Assembly (NCBI GenBank): GCA_003255025.1
Contig: QANY01009049.1
Location: 124,001-188,000 of the forward strand
Direction: 5' to 3'
Length of the DNA stretch: 64,000 nt
From: Datisca glomerata
Taxonomy: Eukaryota; Streptophyta; Magnoliopsida; Cucurbitales; Datiscaceae
The notes beneath the pieces are model-generated. The model was not told the DNA's origin. It searched no databases and saw only the letters and a program-made list of their open reading frames with translations. Shown piece after piece: positions 11,011-22,363 of this stretch (its first letter is position 1; the number at the start of each line of letters is the position of its first letter). The translations under genes were made by a program, and so were the position numbers.

Positions 11011-13179
11011 TTATCTCTGAACAGGGTTTCCACCTCGACTGGGTACTTCATACCCAGCTCCACCGCGCCCTGGTGGTGTTGCATTCTTTCCCGGCAACAC
11101 CGTATGTCCTTGATGTCCTACTACACCTCTAGCCTGAGGATCATAGGCAGACCCTCTTGAGGCATCATATGCTGGTCCTCTTGGTAAATCGTAACCGGGT
11201 CCTCCTCTCTGTACATCAAAACCGGTTCCTCCTCTCTGTGCATCAAAACCGGTTCCTCCTCTCTGTGCATCGAAACTGGATCCTCTTTGGGCATCGTGAG
11301 CAGGCACTCCAGATGCATTATAACCAGGACCTCTTACTGCATCATAACCAGGCTTTGCAGGAGCAGACCCAGGTTGAGCTCCAGAATAACCAGCATGGCT
11401 ACCACCAGATGCAGCAGCATTAACAGCAGCAACACCACCGTTGCCGCCACCAGTAGCAGGGAGGGGGGCACGCACCTAATACACAATTGTAATCAGAAAT
11501 GAGCAGAGCATTACTTTCTTTCTCTCTCTTTTCTAATAATGAATATGGATTCTTACGACAGTGAATGATTTTAGTTTGAAACATACAAAGTAAAATACTT
11601 TCCTTAGTCTGTCAATGATGTCGACTTTTCGGTAAACATACAGTATATAAAATAGAAACTTGATACTGGCATACAACCAGGATCATATCAACTGTCGCAA
11701 TTGTAAGGCAAGAGTAATTTACACCCTGCTGAATGGTGAACATTATAAGCAAGAATGTAAAAAATACTGAAGTGCAATCGATAACACTTTTATCCTAAAA
11801 AAGGTGACGAATCAGCACTCTGAGGATCATAGTATGATTATGATAATAGAATAATAATAGGGGAATGACGAAGCTCATTCAACTTATTGAACAGATCGTG
11901 ATTAGACACAAAAAGGAAAGGCTAAAAGGAAAAGAATACTATAATTTTAACTTGATCGGTAAACTTAATTGTATTAGCAATAATCACAAAAAGAAACCTC
12001 AAGCGCTACACAAAAGCCAAGGAAAAGAATTCAATATATCGATCTGTTCAATAGTCAAGAAGTGGAAGACAACTCACCTGGGTAAAACCATATCCATCTT
12101 CATAAACATTTTGTCCAACAGGTTGCCCAGAAGGTTCATTGTCATTATTTCCTAGTGGAGTCCCATATGGCCCAACTGCATTAGGTTGCCAAACATCAGT
12201 CACAAGAATACTATGAAAAGCTGAGAGAAAGGATGAGCTAAACTGATATAAAAGGCACGGAGCAAATCACCAGGTCCTAGTCTTCTGTCATAATTAGTAG
12301 CATTTGTCAACTCTGCCCTAAGCTTCTCCATTTCCTGAGCCATAGTCATATAGTTCTTTTGCATCACTTGAAGCGACTCAAGATGGTCATTGTAAAATTT
12401 CTTTTCATAATCATAAGTAGCCCTGGAAAAGGTCAATAAGGTCATGGCCTTCTCTAATATTGGAAACAGATCAGTCAGAATGAAAAAATTTAAGGAGCAG
12501 AAGAATCAAATTTAATAAAACCTATATGCCATTATACACTAGAATCTGTGTTAAAATAGTCATTTAGACGATGAATCTGCATAGGAACCACATGTTGAGA
12601 CCAGAAGAAAACACACCTACAATGCTGATACTCCTGTCTTAGACTCTCAAGTTCCGACATTAAAGCTGGAATTTGTTGCACTTCCACATGAGTCCTCTGA
12701 AGATCTTGATTCAATTGTTGAGCTTTGGAAATAAGTTCTTGCCTTGCTACGACCAGGTTCTGGGCATCAGCTCGTGCCTGCTGTAGCTCTAACTTAACAG
12801 ATTCTGGTGCTTGCAATTCTGCTTCCATTTTAGAAATTCTATCCACAAGCATCCTTGTCTGCTGTTCTCTTTCAGATTTCTCAGCTCCTATTTGAGCATG
12901 CAATATCTGCAACTCATGCTGAGCTGCGGCAAGTTCTTGTCTCAAGTTCCCATGAGTAGCAGCAAGTCTCTGGTTTTCTGTCGCCAGTCTCTGCATTTCA
13001 CCATGTTGTGCAGCTAACTTCTGTTCCATAACTTCAGGGGGAGGCAACATATCGAAAGGTGGAAAGGAACCTGGTGGTGGGTGTGTTCCATGACCATATG
13101 GTTCAGGGTGCCCCCCCATGCCAGGTCCCGGAAGTTGACGCCTTAAATGTTGAGGTGGGGTTCGACCTTTGCTACCCAT
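11011..13179 (-). CDS. FLX-like coiled-coil protein (FLXL2 type)
   Basis: Four coding exons: 12617-13179, 12271-12422, 12078-12175 and 11011-11475. All have GT/AG borders and consistent phases, giving 425 residues. The N-terminus (MGSKGRTPPQHLRRQLPGPG) and the DMLPPPEVMEQKLAAQHGE box are typical of FLX and FLX-like proteins; Arabidopsis FLX works with FRIGIDA to raise FLC expression, and FLX-like paralogues are less studied. A long coiled coil follows (LRQELAAAQHELQ, IPALMSELESLRQEY, then ATYDYEKKFYNDHLESLQ). The C-terminal exon is Gly/Arg/Tyr-rich and disordered, with tandem units such as GTGFDAQRG, and ends GNPVQR. Orthology to FLXL2 rather than to other FLX-like copies is from remembered similarity. 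Expression may be affected by the viral insertion at 14276, just upstream of its leader. Confidence 0.9.
11190..11283 (-). repeat. 27-bp coding tandem repeat in FLX-like exon 4
   Basis: Three or more units of 27 bp encode the 9-residue unit GTGFDAQRG and variants of it. The repeat stays in frame, so unit gain or loss changes only tail length. Confidence 0.85.
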
Positions 13180-14019
13180 TGAAAAAGGCTAGGAGTGACC
13201 TGGTTAAAAACATAAGTAATGAAGACCAGAAAAGAAAAAAACACACAAAATTTAGGTAGAAAACATAAACCCCAAAACAATTGCAACATCAGTGAACACC
13301 AACAAGCAAGGAAGTAAAGCAAAGAGTGGGCAAAACTCAATTATTCTTCTTTCCAGACGAGTAGTGACAGGTGAGATTATTGCGAAAATATTGACAAGGG
13401 TAGAGGAATGTAATTGATGAGTTTGATATTTGCTGGGTGGAACGAAGTCTGGAGCTGACAACAATCTCAGAGGACGCATACAATCAGATATCGCAATTTT
13501 CGCATACTATAATCATATCACTCAAACTCCAATTCCCTTTTTCCTAACCAATATAGGTCTTAAAATAATATTTCCCCGAGAACTAGAAAATCAGGCACAA
13601 TGTTAGGCCAGAGAGTGAGACAGAGATAGGAGAATATCGTAAACAGAAAAGCACATTCTTGAATTTCAATTGAAACTTACAAAGTTCATTACAATTGCAG
13701 CAAAAGCATTATGATTTCGTTCAAAGAAGGGGGAAAAAAGGAATTAAGCTACAACTTCAATCACAAACCAATACCGTTAGTGAAGAAAAAAAACAGCTCA
13801 GAACGCATAGAATGAAAATCAACTTCATGGTTATGCTAACAAAACCAAACTATAATTCAAAATCGAGCAATGCAAAAAGTAAGAGTGCTTCTACAAGTAT
13901 TTAGCTTCTCTATCATATGACTGGTTTAGGGATTTTCAGGGCGGCACTCATGTACACCACGAATTCGTTCTATGCTTACCTGAACTCGACCCTCTCGACC
14001 GAAATTTCGTCGGATAAAA

Positions 14020-14087
<68 letters not shown>

Positions 14088-14096
14088 AGCCACTGA
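13180..14096 (-). promoter_or_regulatory. 5'UTR intron and leader exon of the FLX-like gene
   Basis: On the minus strand a strong donor (CAG then GTAAGC) follows an exon ending at 13980. An acceptor (AACCAG) precedes 13199, only 20 bases before the ATG at 13179. This implies a 5'UTR intron at 13200-13979 and a leader exon from 13980 up to about 14090. The long GA microsatellite lies in or just upstream of the leader exon. Splicing is inferred from consensus only. Confidence 0.65.
14022..14083. repeat. (GA)n / (CT)n microsatellite
   Basis: About 60 bp of perfect GA on the plus strand, which reads as CT in the FLX-like leader transcript. CT-rich leaders are common in plant core promoters and 5'UTRs. 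Confidence 0.95.
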
Positions 14097-14275
14097 CTCG
14101 GTGCAATAAACCCTCGGCGAGTCAATATACAAGAGGGTAAAGTACACATCGTCGTTTAGAGATATTAAACTATTGAAATCTTTTATTTTTCTTTTTTTTA
14201 AACACTATTAAAGTCCTTTCAAACTTCAAAGGTATTATTTTGGACGTTAATGAGTGAATATATATATATACACAC
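14097..14275. repeat. Left copy of ~180-bp direct repeat flanking the viral insert
   Basis: Host sequence beginning CTCGGTGCAATAAA and ending in an AT run (ATATATATATACACAC). It is repeated at 22209-22394 with about a dozen substitutions and a few small indels by hand alignment. The two copies sit immediately outside the viral ends and look like a long target-site duplication. Confidence 0.85.
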
Positions 14276-14357
14276 GAGGAATTCACATCACTAATAATTA
14301 GATTTCTCATGGTGTTTATGAATTTATCATAAACAAAAGGTTAATGAGCCCAACAGC

Positions 14358-16305
14358 TAGTGACATGCAATTCAATATTTAGATGGATTTTACACTCAAT
14401 AGTGTGTTAAGACAAAGTCTTCACTATGAGTTTATGCAACCAAAATATAAGAATTTTAGAGATTGGTATTTCACCAACCAAAATCCTCAACAGCTCTTAG
14501 ATATGAAGAACTTGTACTACTTCTAGTTAGAACAGGATCAACGCCTTCAGTCTTTTCCTGAATGGTATTACCAACTCACCGAAAGAGTCAAAATAAAATA
14601 TGACCAACAGTTACAAGTTCTGACCAATATACAAAAAACGTGGATTACCACATCTGGCAGAACCTACCAAGATATCCATCCACCACCCTTATCTTTAGAG
14701 CTTGCTCCAGGACAAGGTAACCAGAAACCATTGGTCATTAACCCCTATACTGAGGTTTCAGACAAGACCAACCATCAGGACACTGTTAAAGTAAAAGACA
14801 TTCTACCATTATCCAAACAAAACAATTATACCAACTTCTTCCTTCAAACAGTAGGAACACACTTAATTAGGATTGAGGAACAAGTTTCTTAAATCCAGAA
14901 GATACAAGCTAAAACTCCTCCACCAGAAAAACCCAAACTAACCATTGAACCAGCAACTCTTAAACCTCCTTTAGATGTCCAGAATTTTAAATTAAAATCC
15001 AGTAAGAATGATGATGGTTTCATGGAAACCATTATGGGTAAGATAAAAAATCTGAAGATCTCTACACCTGACAAAAGCTCCACACCTGAATCATCTTCAG
15101 GACAGTTGAATATGATGAATCATGATGATTCACCTAATCCTGAAAAACCCAAAGAATATTACCTATCTCAAATCTTAGATATTCAGAAGAATTTTGATGA
15201 TTATATCAATAAACTTTCTTCTGGCTATTCTAAAAGGTCTACTACTCGTATGACTTTAACTGGACCAAGTAGGTATTATTATCCCAGACCTACCCCAAGA
15301 TATCTTGTATGAAGAAAACTTTCTTCATTCTTAGAAATCTTACCATGACAAAACCATCTATGAATGGAACATTGATGGCAGAACAGAGTATCAGCTCTTC
15401 GAGACCATTCATCAAATGATCATGTACTCTTCTGTGTGTAAACAGAATGGGAATACAGATCATCATATCTGCAGATTCCTGGTCAATGGATTCACAGGAA
15501 CGCTGAAAGACTGGTGGGATAATTGTCTCACTGAAAGTCAGCCAAGAAATCTTAAACTCTTTCAAAATAAATATTGACCCAATTACTGATACTCATACCA
15601 GAACTAAAGATGCATGTTATACCCTAGCCCAATCCATTATTCACTATTTCCTTGGCCCAGGAATTGTCAATACTGATAGACACAGAGACTTCTCCAAAAT
15701 CTGAGATGCCCCTCTCTTACCCACTTTAGATGGTATAAGGATATCTTTTTTATGAAAGTCATGTAGAGAAGTGATGCAAACAGTGAACACTGGAAGGCAA
15801 AATTCATTGATGGCCTCCCAAGTCTTTTTACTGAAAGAGTAAGAAGAAAACTCTGTGATAAGCATGATCAAATGGATATTCTTTATGATCAGTATACTTA
15901 TGGACATCTCATTGCCCTAGTCATAGAAGAAGGATTGGGATTATGCAATGATATGAAACTATAACATATGATGAAAAGTTAGAATCTTGACAACAGAAAA
16001 AAATTAGGCAAATTTTGTAATCTATTTGCCTACAATACTAAAATCCAGTATCCAACTACTTCTTCATCATCCAAACCACATAGGACTTCCTCTAAGCCCT
16101 CTAAACCGCATAAGAAATACTTTTCAAAAAAGAAATTCAAACATAAAGAGTCCAAACATAGATTTCAGCCACACCAGAAATCTCATAACAACAAAGTCAA
16201 AGTCATCTGCTACAAGTGTGGCTTAACATGACACTTTGCTAACAAATGCCGATCTAAATTCAAAATGAAACTTCATGAGTTAGCTCTCGATGAAGAGACG
16301 CAATA
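14358..16305 (+). pseudogene. Caulimovirid capsid-region remnant with CCHC zinc knuckle
   Basis: The part of ORF1 between movement protein and protease. Readable stretches include MDFTLNSVLRQSLHYEF at 14382, a Pro/Lys-rich linker (about 14900-15250), the capsid core near 15350-15960 (for example KAKFIDGLPSLFTERVRR) and a basic tail before the zinc knuckle CYKCGLT-HFANKC at about 16208-16249, where TGA replaces the usual Gly codon. The frame changes several times and stops are frequent. In caulimovirids this region forms the virion shell and binds RNA. Not functional here. Confidence 0.8.
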
Positions 16306-16486
16306 GAAGATTCTTAACTGCCTCTCTAAAGATAGATCTACTACAAGTTCAGATGATGACGTTACATATATTTCTGCATTTGAGTCTGACTCATCTGCCA
16401 CATCTGAACATCCCGATCAACCTTGCTGTAGCACGAAAACCTGCAATGCCATAACAGAAACTAACTACTGGAAGGTAATAGTTGAG

Positions 16487-17467
16487 ATGAACGGTTTAGA
16501 TCTGAATGGACTAGGTCTAAATATCTTAACTGATACACAACGATCTCTTCTTGCCACAGCTGATCAAATTAATGATCCAGAGATGAAACTCAAGTTCTTT
16601 AACTTTGAAACTTGCTACAAGGAATATTCCACTCCCGAGATAAAACCTGTAGAAAATTATAGTATGAAGGGACTGTTAAACCGTATTCAACAGGATTATA
16701 TACCACACAAACCTGTAACCATTTCTGATCTGAAAATGAAAATTAATATTATTAAATCTGAAATTCAGCAGTTAAAGACTGCAAATCAAATCCTTTCTCA
16801 AGATATGAATCTCCTAAAATAGTATACAGCCAAAAGGAAAACCCCTATAGACTTCCCAGACCTGTCTTCACCAGATCAACCAAGTCAAAGTCAAGGTCAA
16901 CCTTTGACTTCCCCAGATCAGCCTTGTCAGATCTCACCGTATCAGACAAAGGAAACTAATCCGTATTTGTTCTTGCTAAACCAAGTCACCTTCCAGAAAT
17001 GGTACACAAAGATTACCTTAGTAATCAATGCTGATTTTATCATTACTGACGTCATTGTCTTAGTAGATAGTGGTTCAGATATGAACTGCATTCATGAAGG
17101 ATTAATCCTTCTGAAATATTTTCATAAAACCACTCAATCTCTCACAAGCGCCAATGAAAATTCTATGAGAATTCAGTACAAGATACCAGAAGCTCTTATC
17201 TGTAAATAGGGAGTTTGCATACCTGCTTCGTTTGTGCTCATAAAAAATATGACACAAAGCATTATCTTAGGCAATCCTTTCCTCAATTCGATTATACCTA
17301 TCACCAGAATTGATACCTCTATTATTCATACCGTAATTGATACCGTTGACATTACTTTTGAATTTATCACTAAACCATATACTAAGGAAGTACATATCAT
17401 CAGACATCTAATTGATAATAAGATAAATCTGGTACAAAAAGAAATACACTTTTTGGCAATTGATTAA
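16487..17467 (+). pseudogene. Caulimovirid linker and aspartic protease remnant
   Basis: Open stretches at 16487-16822, 16904-17209 and 17234-17467 follow each other, broken by stops. The pepsin-like retroviral protease motif is visible as VLVDSGSDMNCIHEGL (the DSG triplet at about 17066-17074), followed by the flap region and QSIILGNPFLNSI, the usual second hydrophobic-Gly motif. In the family this enzyme processes the polyprotein. Confidence 0.8.
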
Positions 17468-17584
17468 CGTATTCAACAACCCGCAATACAAAATAAAATT
17501 CAAACAATTCTTCATGAATTTCAATTTGAAATTTGTAGTGATATCCCTAATACCTTTTGGGATAAAAAGAAGCACATCATTTCT

Positions 17585-18925
17585 TTGTCATATCAACCAG
17601 ACTTCAATGAAAATAATATTCCTACCAAATCTAGACCTAGCCAAATGAAAAAAGAATATGTGGAACTCCGTAAAACTGACATTGAATCCCTATTACAAAA
17701 GAAATTTATTAGACCCAATAAATCTCCTTGGAGTTGTACTGGTTTCTATGTAAACAAAAATGCTGAGATAGAAAGAGGATCACCTAAATTATTGATCAAC
17801 TATAAACCATTAAATGATGCATTACAATGGATTAGATATCCAATCCCGAATAAAAAAGACCTACTAGATAGACTTTATGATTCAGTGATCTTTTCAAAAT
17901 TTGATCAGAAATCAGGATTTTGGCAAATCCAAACAGCTGAACCAGACAGGTATAAAACTGCATTTACTGTATCATTTGGCCATTTTGAATGGACTGTTTT
18001 ACCATTTGGTGTCAAAAATGGTCCATCTGAATTTCAGCACATCATGATTGATATTTTTAATGCTTATACTACATTTATTATCCGTTACATTGATAATGTT
18101 TTAATCTTCTCACCATCCATAGATCAGAATTTTAAACATCTTCATATTTTTAAGAATGTTATTATCCTAAATGGTTTAGTATTATCAGCCACTAAAATGA
18201 AATTATTCCAAACAACTGTCAGATTCTTAGGCCATAACATTTCTAATTACACGAATCCTATTAACCGCAGTATAGATTTTGCATCTAAATTTTTAGATGA
18301 AATTAAAGATAAAACACACTTACAAAGATTCTTAGGAAGTTTGAATTATATTCGTGACTTTTATCCCCAATTAGCTCAGGATACTGCTCTGCTTAATAAG
18401 AGGCTTCAAAAGAAACATATACCTTGGACATCAGATCTGACATTAGCGGTTAAGAATATTAAAGCTAAAATCAAACAATTACACTGTTTAGTTTTACCAC
18501 ATCCTACATGGCATAAAATTGTAGAAGTTGATGCCTCTGAGCTAGGTTACGAAGGTATTCTGAAATAGGTAAATCCCCAAATTCAGAAAGAAGAATTATT
18601 AAGATTCACCTCTGGTACTTGAAAATGACCAGCAAAGAATTACCCGACAATTAAACAAAAATGTTTAGCAATTGTAAAATGTGTATTAAAATTTCAAGAT
18701 GATATGTTAAATCAACATTTTCTTATCTATGTTGAATGCTCTGCTGCAAAACAGATTTTCAAAAAAGTTGTACAAAACCTTGCATCGAAACAAATATTTG
18801 CATCACGGCATAGTATTTTATCTGTATTTGATTTTGATATTGAATATATTAAAAGTGAACAGAATTCCCTTCCTGATTTTCTAACCCGTGAGTATTTACA
18901 GGGAAAAAACTCCAATGATGAGTAA
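17585..18925 (+). pseudogene. Caulimovirid reverse transcriptase and RNase H remnant
   Basis: The longest intact stretch of ORF1 (17585-18568, 327 residues) shows the RT fingers and palm: FIRPNKSPWSCTGFYV, LLINYKPLND, FSKFDQKSGFWQIQ, VLPFGVKNGPSEFQ and the catalytic box written YIDNVLIFS. The usual second Asp of YIDD is Asn here (codon AAT at 18095-18097), which would abolish polymerisation. VEVDASELGYEGIL starts the RNase H part; it is cut by stops at 18568-18660 and resumes at 18704-18925 (RHSILSVFDFDIEYI, LPDFLTREYL). ORF1 ends at a TAA at 18923-18925. Confidence 0.88.
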
Positions 18926-20299
18926 CCGAGGAAGAGGCCGCAGCTCTCGTGGGCGCGGACGTGGCAGAACAAATCTACAATATCTGAATGATGGGATTTT
19001 CTGGCCATCAGAATTCCTCAGTGTACAAGAGGCTACTCGAAAGAGTACTAAAAAGTCCTCTTGACACCAGAATAATATATTCCTAACCGAATATTTGAGG
19101 AAACGATCCTCATAATTGAACCGAATGATGAAAAATGGATGGAAGATCCATGGGGGATAAAGACTCGTTATCTCTCCACACAACAGTATCCAACCAGATT
19201 TGAACACTATGAATACATTTATGAAGCTATAGTAGTCTAATCTGGAAGCATAGAAATCAGACATATATTCCATGACTCTGACCGAAATATCATTCCAATT
19301 ACTTTTAGTAAGGCTGTAAACCAAAATTTCATCTCCGTCAATCAATGGGGTTTACATCCCCATACTACCATAACTATGGAGATATATCAGAAAACCATAA
19401 AATACAGTTATTAGGATTACATAAAATCCTTTACAAATACATTCTATGATCAAAATCCGATACGTAACCATACATGGTTTATCCGTATATGCCCTGAAGT
19501 ATTAGTCGCAGGATTACCAAATTGGTTCCTCATTTGGTAGGATAAATTTTGTCTTACGTTTTATACCCTACCTGAAATACTACAAACTGAGTTCAAAGAA
19601 TGGCATTCACAATATACCCTAACCAATAAAAATAGTACTGTATCCAAACTGAGTTCAAAGAATATACGTTTTATTATTCGATTCAATATCCCATGGATTT
19701 GGAAATGAGATCTTAAATGTGATTATCAGAATGGAATACCCGTATTAAAACGTATATTCTTCACTAAATGGTGGGATAAAGGAATGAATTCCCATTTAAC
19801 TGAATTAATCAAATTGATCAAAACTCATGGACAAGCCTGCTATGAAGCCTTCCCAAAACGTTTACCTGTATCAATGATCAATCCATTTTTGAATGCTTAA
19901 AATCTCATTAAACAGCAGTTTTCCCAGATCAGTGAAAAATAATTAGCTGTAAAAGCCATGAACTTTGTCAAACATCAGTTCCTACATGTGATTGGATCTG
20001 ACACTTCCTTCATGGTCACATCCTCCATGGCCACATCAAGTGCCAACCCGAGTCCACAAAGGCAATCACCATCATCTCCCAGTATTGTGCCTACTACTGA
20101 TCTAAGCCTTGACCTCACCCAGCATAATGCCTTCAGCATCCTTAGAGGTGAAAGTCAAGATCCTAATGATGATCTACCAGATCTGTCACCAGAAGCGGAC
20201 CCACTAAAGTCAACCATTGTTGACTTTTGGGACTCGTTAGCTTCTATCATTTCAGACCAGCTAGATAAAGACAATAAAGGAAAAGGAAAGCTAAGCTAA
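18917..20299 (+). pseudogene. Caulimovirid ORF2 remnant (unknown function)
   Basis: Its ATG overlaps the end of ORF1 in the string ATGAGTAA, a termination-reinitiation type junction. The N-terminus is Arg/Gly-rich (MSNRGRGRSSRGRGRGRTN). The body is readable in pieces (WGIKTRYLSTQQYP, RNHTWFIRICPEVL, FTKWWDKGMNSHL), with many stops, to an intact C-terminal stretch at 19958-20299 rich in Ser, Pro and acidic residues. No domain was recognised. A second ORF of unknown function in this position is known for florendoviruses. Confidence 0.6.
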
Positions 20300-21097
20300 T
20301 CTGATAATGACTAGACCAGCTGTCAGACATCAAGCAGAAGCAACCAAATCTTGTCATAGTAGCTTCTCCAAACCGCACAAGTGGACGATGCTCATAAAAC
20401 CACGCCACACTACCTTTATCATAGAGACATGTAATAATTGTGTGTAGTCACTTTAGTTTATACTCTAGTTACTTTTGTAGTTGAGTTATGTTACTTTCTT
20501 ATATCATAAAAAAGGCATATCTCCCTTGTTGAGATATCGAAGAAGAATTTTCCCCTAATGTTTAATAGAAAGCTCATGTGCTGAGCACCTATGTTTTCCC
20601 TTACTTCTACACTCTCTCTCTAAAATTCTCTCTCTCATCTCTTACCTCCATTAATTTCCTGCTCACACCTGCACGTACATAACGTTGTTGTGCTCAGGAG
20701 CTCCAGTACTCCCTAACCATAAGTTTCCATTTTAATTTCCATAATAGCTGTTCATGAGACCATGTATGTAGTAATGTAAACTATATATAACCATAACTAT
20801 AAGCTCTACTAGTCATGATCATGTTACTAACTCGAAAGCACTCAATGTGTAACTATTAAGGCTGAGGAAGCATTCACTGTAGAATACAATAAGTCTAGAA
20901 AACAATCAATGAACACTGAGTGAGACGTCACCCAAGTCGCGTCTGGGTAAGCTCCGTTGAGCAGAAATTGCATTAGGACCGTTGACTCCTGTAAAACGTT
21001 GACAGACGTGCTCAGTGTGAGTTATTTTGTTATCTGGTCTGACTGTACCTATAGTGTTTAGCCCCTTATGGATGGGTGCGTGTTGGTTAGCCGGAGT
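20300..21097 (+). promoter_or_regulatory. Viral intergenic region with putative pregenomic promoter
   Basis: No long ORF. A TATA-like box (CTATATATAACC, about 20781-20792) lies about 300 bases upstream of the primer binding site, in a position fitting the pregenomic RNA promoter of this family. The start site and any poly(A) signal are not verified. Confidence 0.5.
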
Positions 21098-21115
21098 TGG
21101 TGTCGGAGCCATGAT
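21098..21115 (+). other. tRNA-Met primer binding site of the viral copy
   Basis: TGGTGTCGGAGCCATGAT differs at only a few positions from the site used by plant pararetroviruses, complementary to the 3' end of initiator tRNA-Met (TGGTATCAGAGCC). By convention this marks the origin of the viral map; here it is internal to the insert, showing circular permutation. Confidence 0.75.
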
Positions 21116-21182
21116 TAGTCTTGGTTATAGTACTATTTATATCCTCTTTACATTAGGCATACATGGTCACACACACACACAT

Positions 21183-22207
21183 ATGTCTGACCTTAGCTCT
21201 GCATCTATACAATCCGTAGCTAATACAGTAGTCTCCACATCTGAGGTAACCGAATTCATTGCATATCAAGATGTTAAAGAAGTCTTAGATAAATGGACTA
21301 AGGTAAAACCTGAAACAATATATAAAATCAGAAAATTTGATTTCACGAGCCGAAAAATCATTAAAAATTTTGAATATGCTATTCTCTTACAGCATAATGA
21401 TGTCATTTATCTGCTGCATCTTCATGACTTATATCCATTCATGCAAAAATATAAGTATGTGCATATAGACTTAGTGCAAATTGCATTAAAACCTTTAACT
21501 ATGCTAGGATAGAACATCAGCATACAGTGCACCCTTAGAGATGGTAGGCGTCTGAACTGGAAAGCTTCTCTTATGGGAGCCATAGAGACTAGCTTATCTC
21601 ATGGACCTGTTTATTTTAATATTTATCCAAATTTAAGTATTGCGCTGACTGACAGTAATCTAGCCAAAGTTCTTGAACTGAGAGTTCAATCACATGGCTA
21701 TGAGTATCTACCAGGATCGTCTCCCTTTGCCATCCTATTTAGGATTCATCTTAAAGTTTTAACAACCTTGAATCCTTACACCAGAAAGCAAAGTGAGCAA
21801 GGACATACAATCTTTATTGATACCAATCTGTTCAACAGCCAAGTGGTTGTTCCTCGTATGATTTCCTGATCTAATATCACCTTTCCTGACACTTGACAAA
21901 TTCCCTAGGCTGTCCCTACCAGACTTGTCATCAGACAATCCCTTGAAGATGTCATCCAAACTCAAGGAGGCATTGTCTATCTTCATTTTCAAAAATCACA
22001 TCTGCCTCTGACCAGAAACCCCTCTAGTCTGAGCAGTCATAGTATTCCTCTCTATCAGGTAGAAATACCCGAATCTTCTAGGGCCTCTGTAGCTGACCCT
22101 CTTGGATCTGAGAAATCTTATCATTCTTTTCCCCGGAGGATCAGATTAGAGGAATTTACATCAGCAATAATCAGATTCCTCATGATATTTATGAATCTAC
22201 CATAAAC
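21183..22207 (+). pseudogene. Caulimovirid movement protein remnant (30K superfamily)
   Basis: Starts at ATG 21183 (MSDLSSASIQSVANTVV), 85 bases after the primer site. The frame stays open to a TAG at 21510-21512 and then continues in the same frame with the 30K-type core (LRDGRRLNW, LSHGPVYFNIYPNLSI, VLELRVQSHGYEYL). Further in-frame stops follow from 21867, with recognisable sequence up to the terminal tail EEFTSAIIRFLMIFMNLP. In the family this protein enlarges plasmodesmata for cell-to-cell spread. Inactive here. Confidence 0.82.
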
Positions 22208-22208
22208 A
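22149..22208. repeat. Right terminal redundancy of the viral insert
   Basis: GAGGAATTTACATCAGCAAT and the following 40 bases match 14276-14336 at the left end of the insert, with roughly nine or ten differences. Both copies read as the same short peptide tail and are followed by stops. Confidence 0.85.
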
Positions 22209-22363
22209 CTCGACGCAATAAAACCCTCGGCGAGCAATATACAAAAGGGTAAAGTACACAGTCGTTTAGGGATATAAAACAATTGAAGTCTTTTTTTTTC
22301 TTTTTTTTAACACTATTAAAGTCCATTCAAACTTCAAAGGTATTATTTTGGATGTTAATGAGA

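Larger units (their letters stand above)
14276..22208 (+). mobile_element. Endogenous caulimovirid (pararetrovirus), full length but decayed
   Basis: A single insert of about 7.9 kb, the size of a complete caulimovirid genome. The order in the insert is short MP-side tail, capsid/zinc knuckle, aspartic protease, reverse transcriptase, RNase H, ORF2, intergenic region with promoter and tRNA-Met primer site, movement protein, and again the same tail. The first 61 bases (14276-14336) are repeated at the right end (22149-22208), so the copy is a circular genome opened downstream of the movement protein domain, with slight terminal redundancy. Many stops and frameshifts, and a changed RT catalytic Asp, show it cannot encode working proteins. 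The layout (one long ORF plus an overlapping second ORF, insertion at an AT run) resembles endogenous florendoviruses; petuvirus-like placement is the alternative. Confidence 0.9.

Noticed and set aside
11157..11502. Overlapping plus-strand frames across FLX-like exon 4
   Set aside because: Shadows of the repetitive coding exon on the minus strand.
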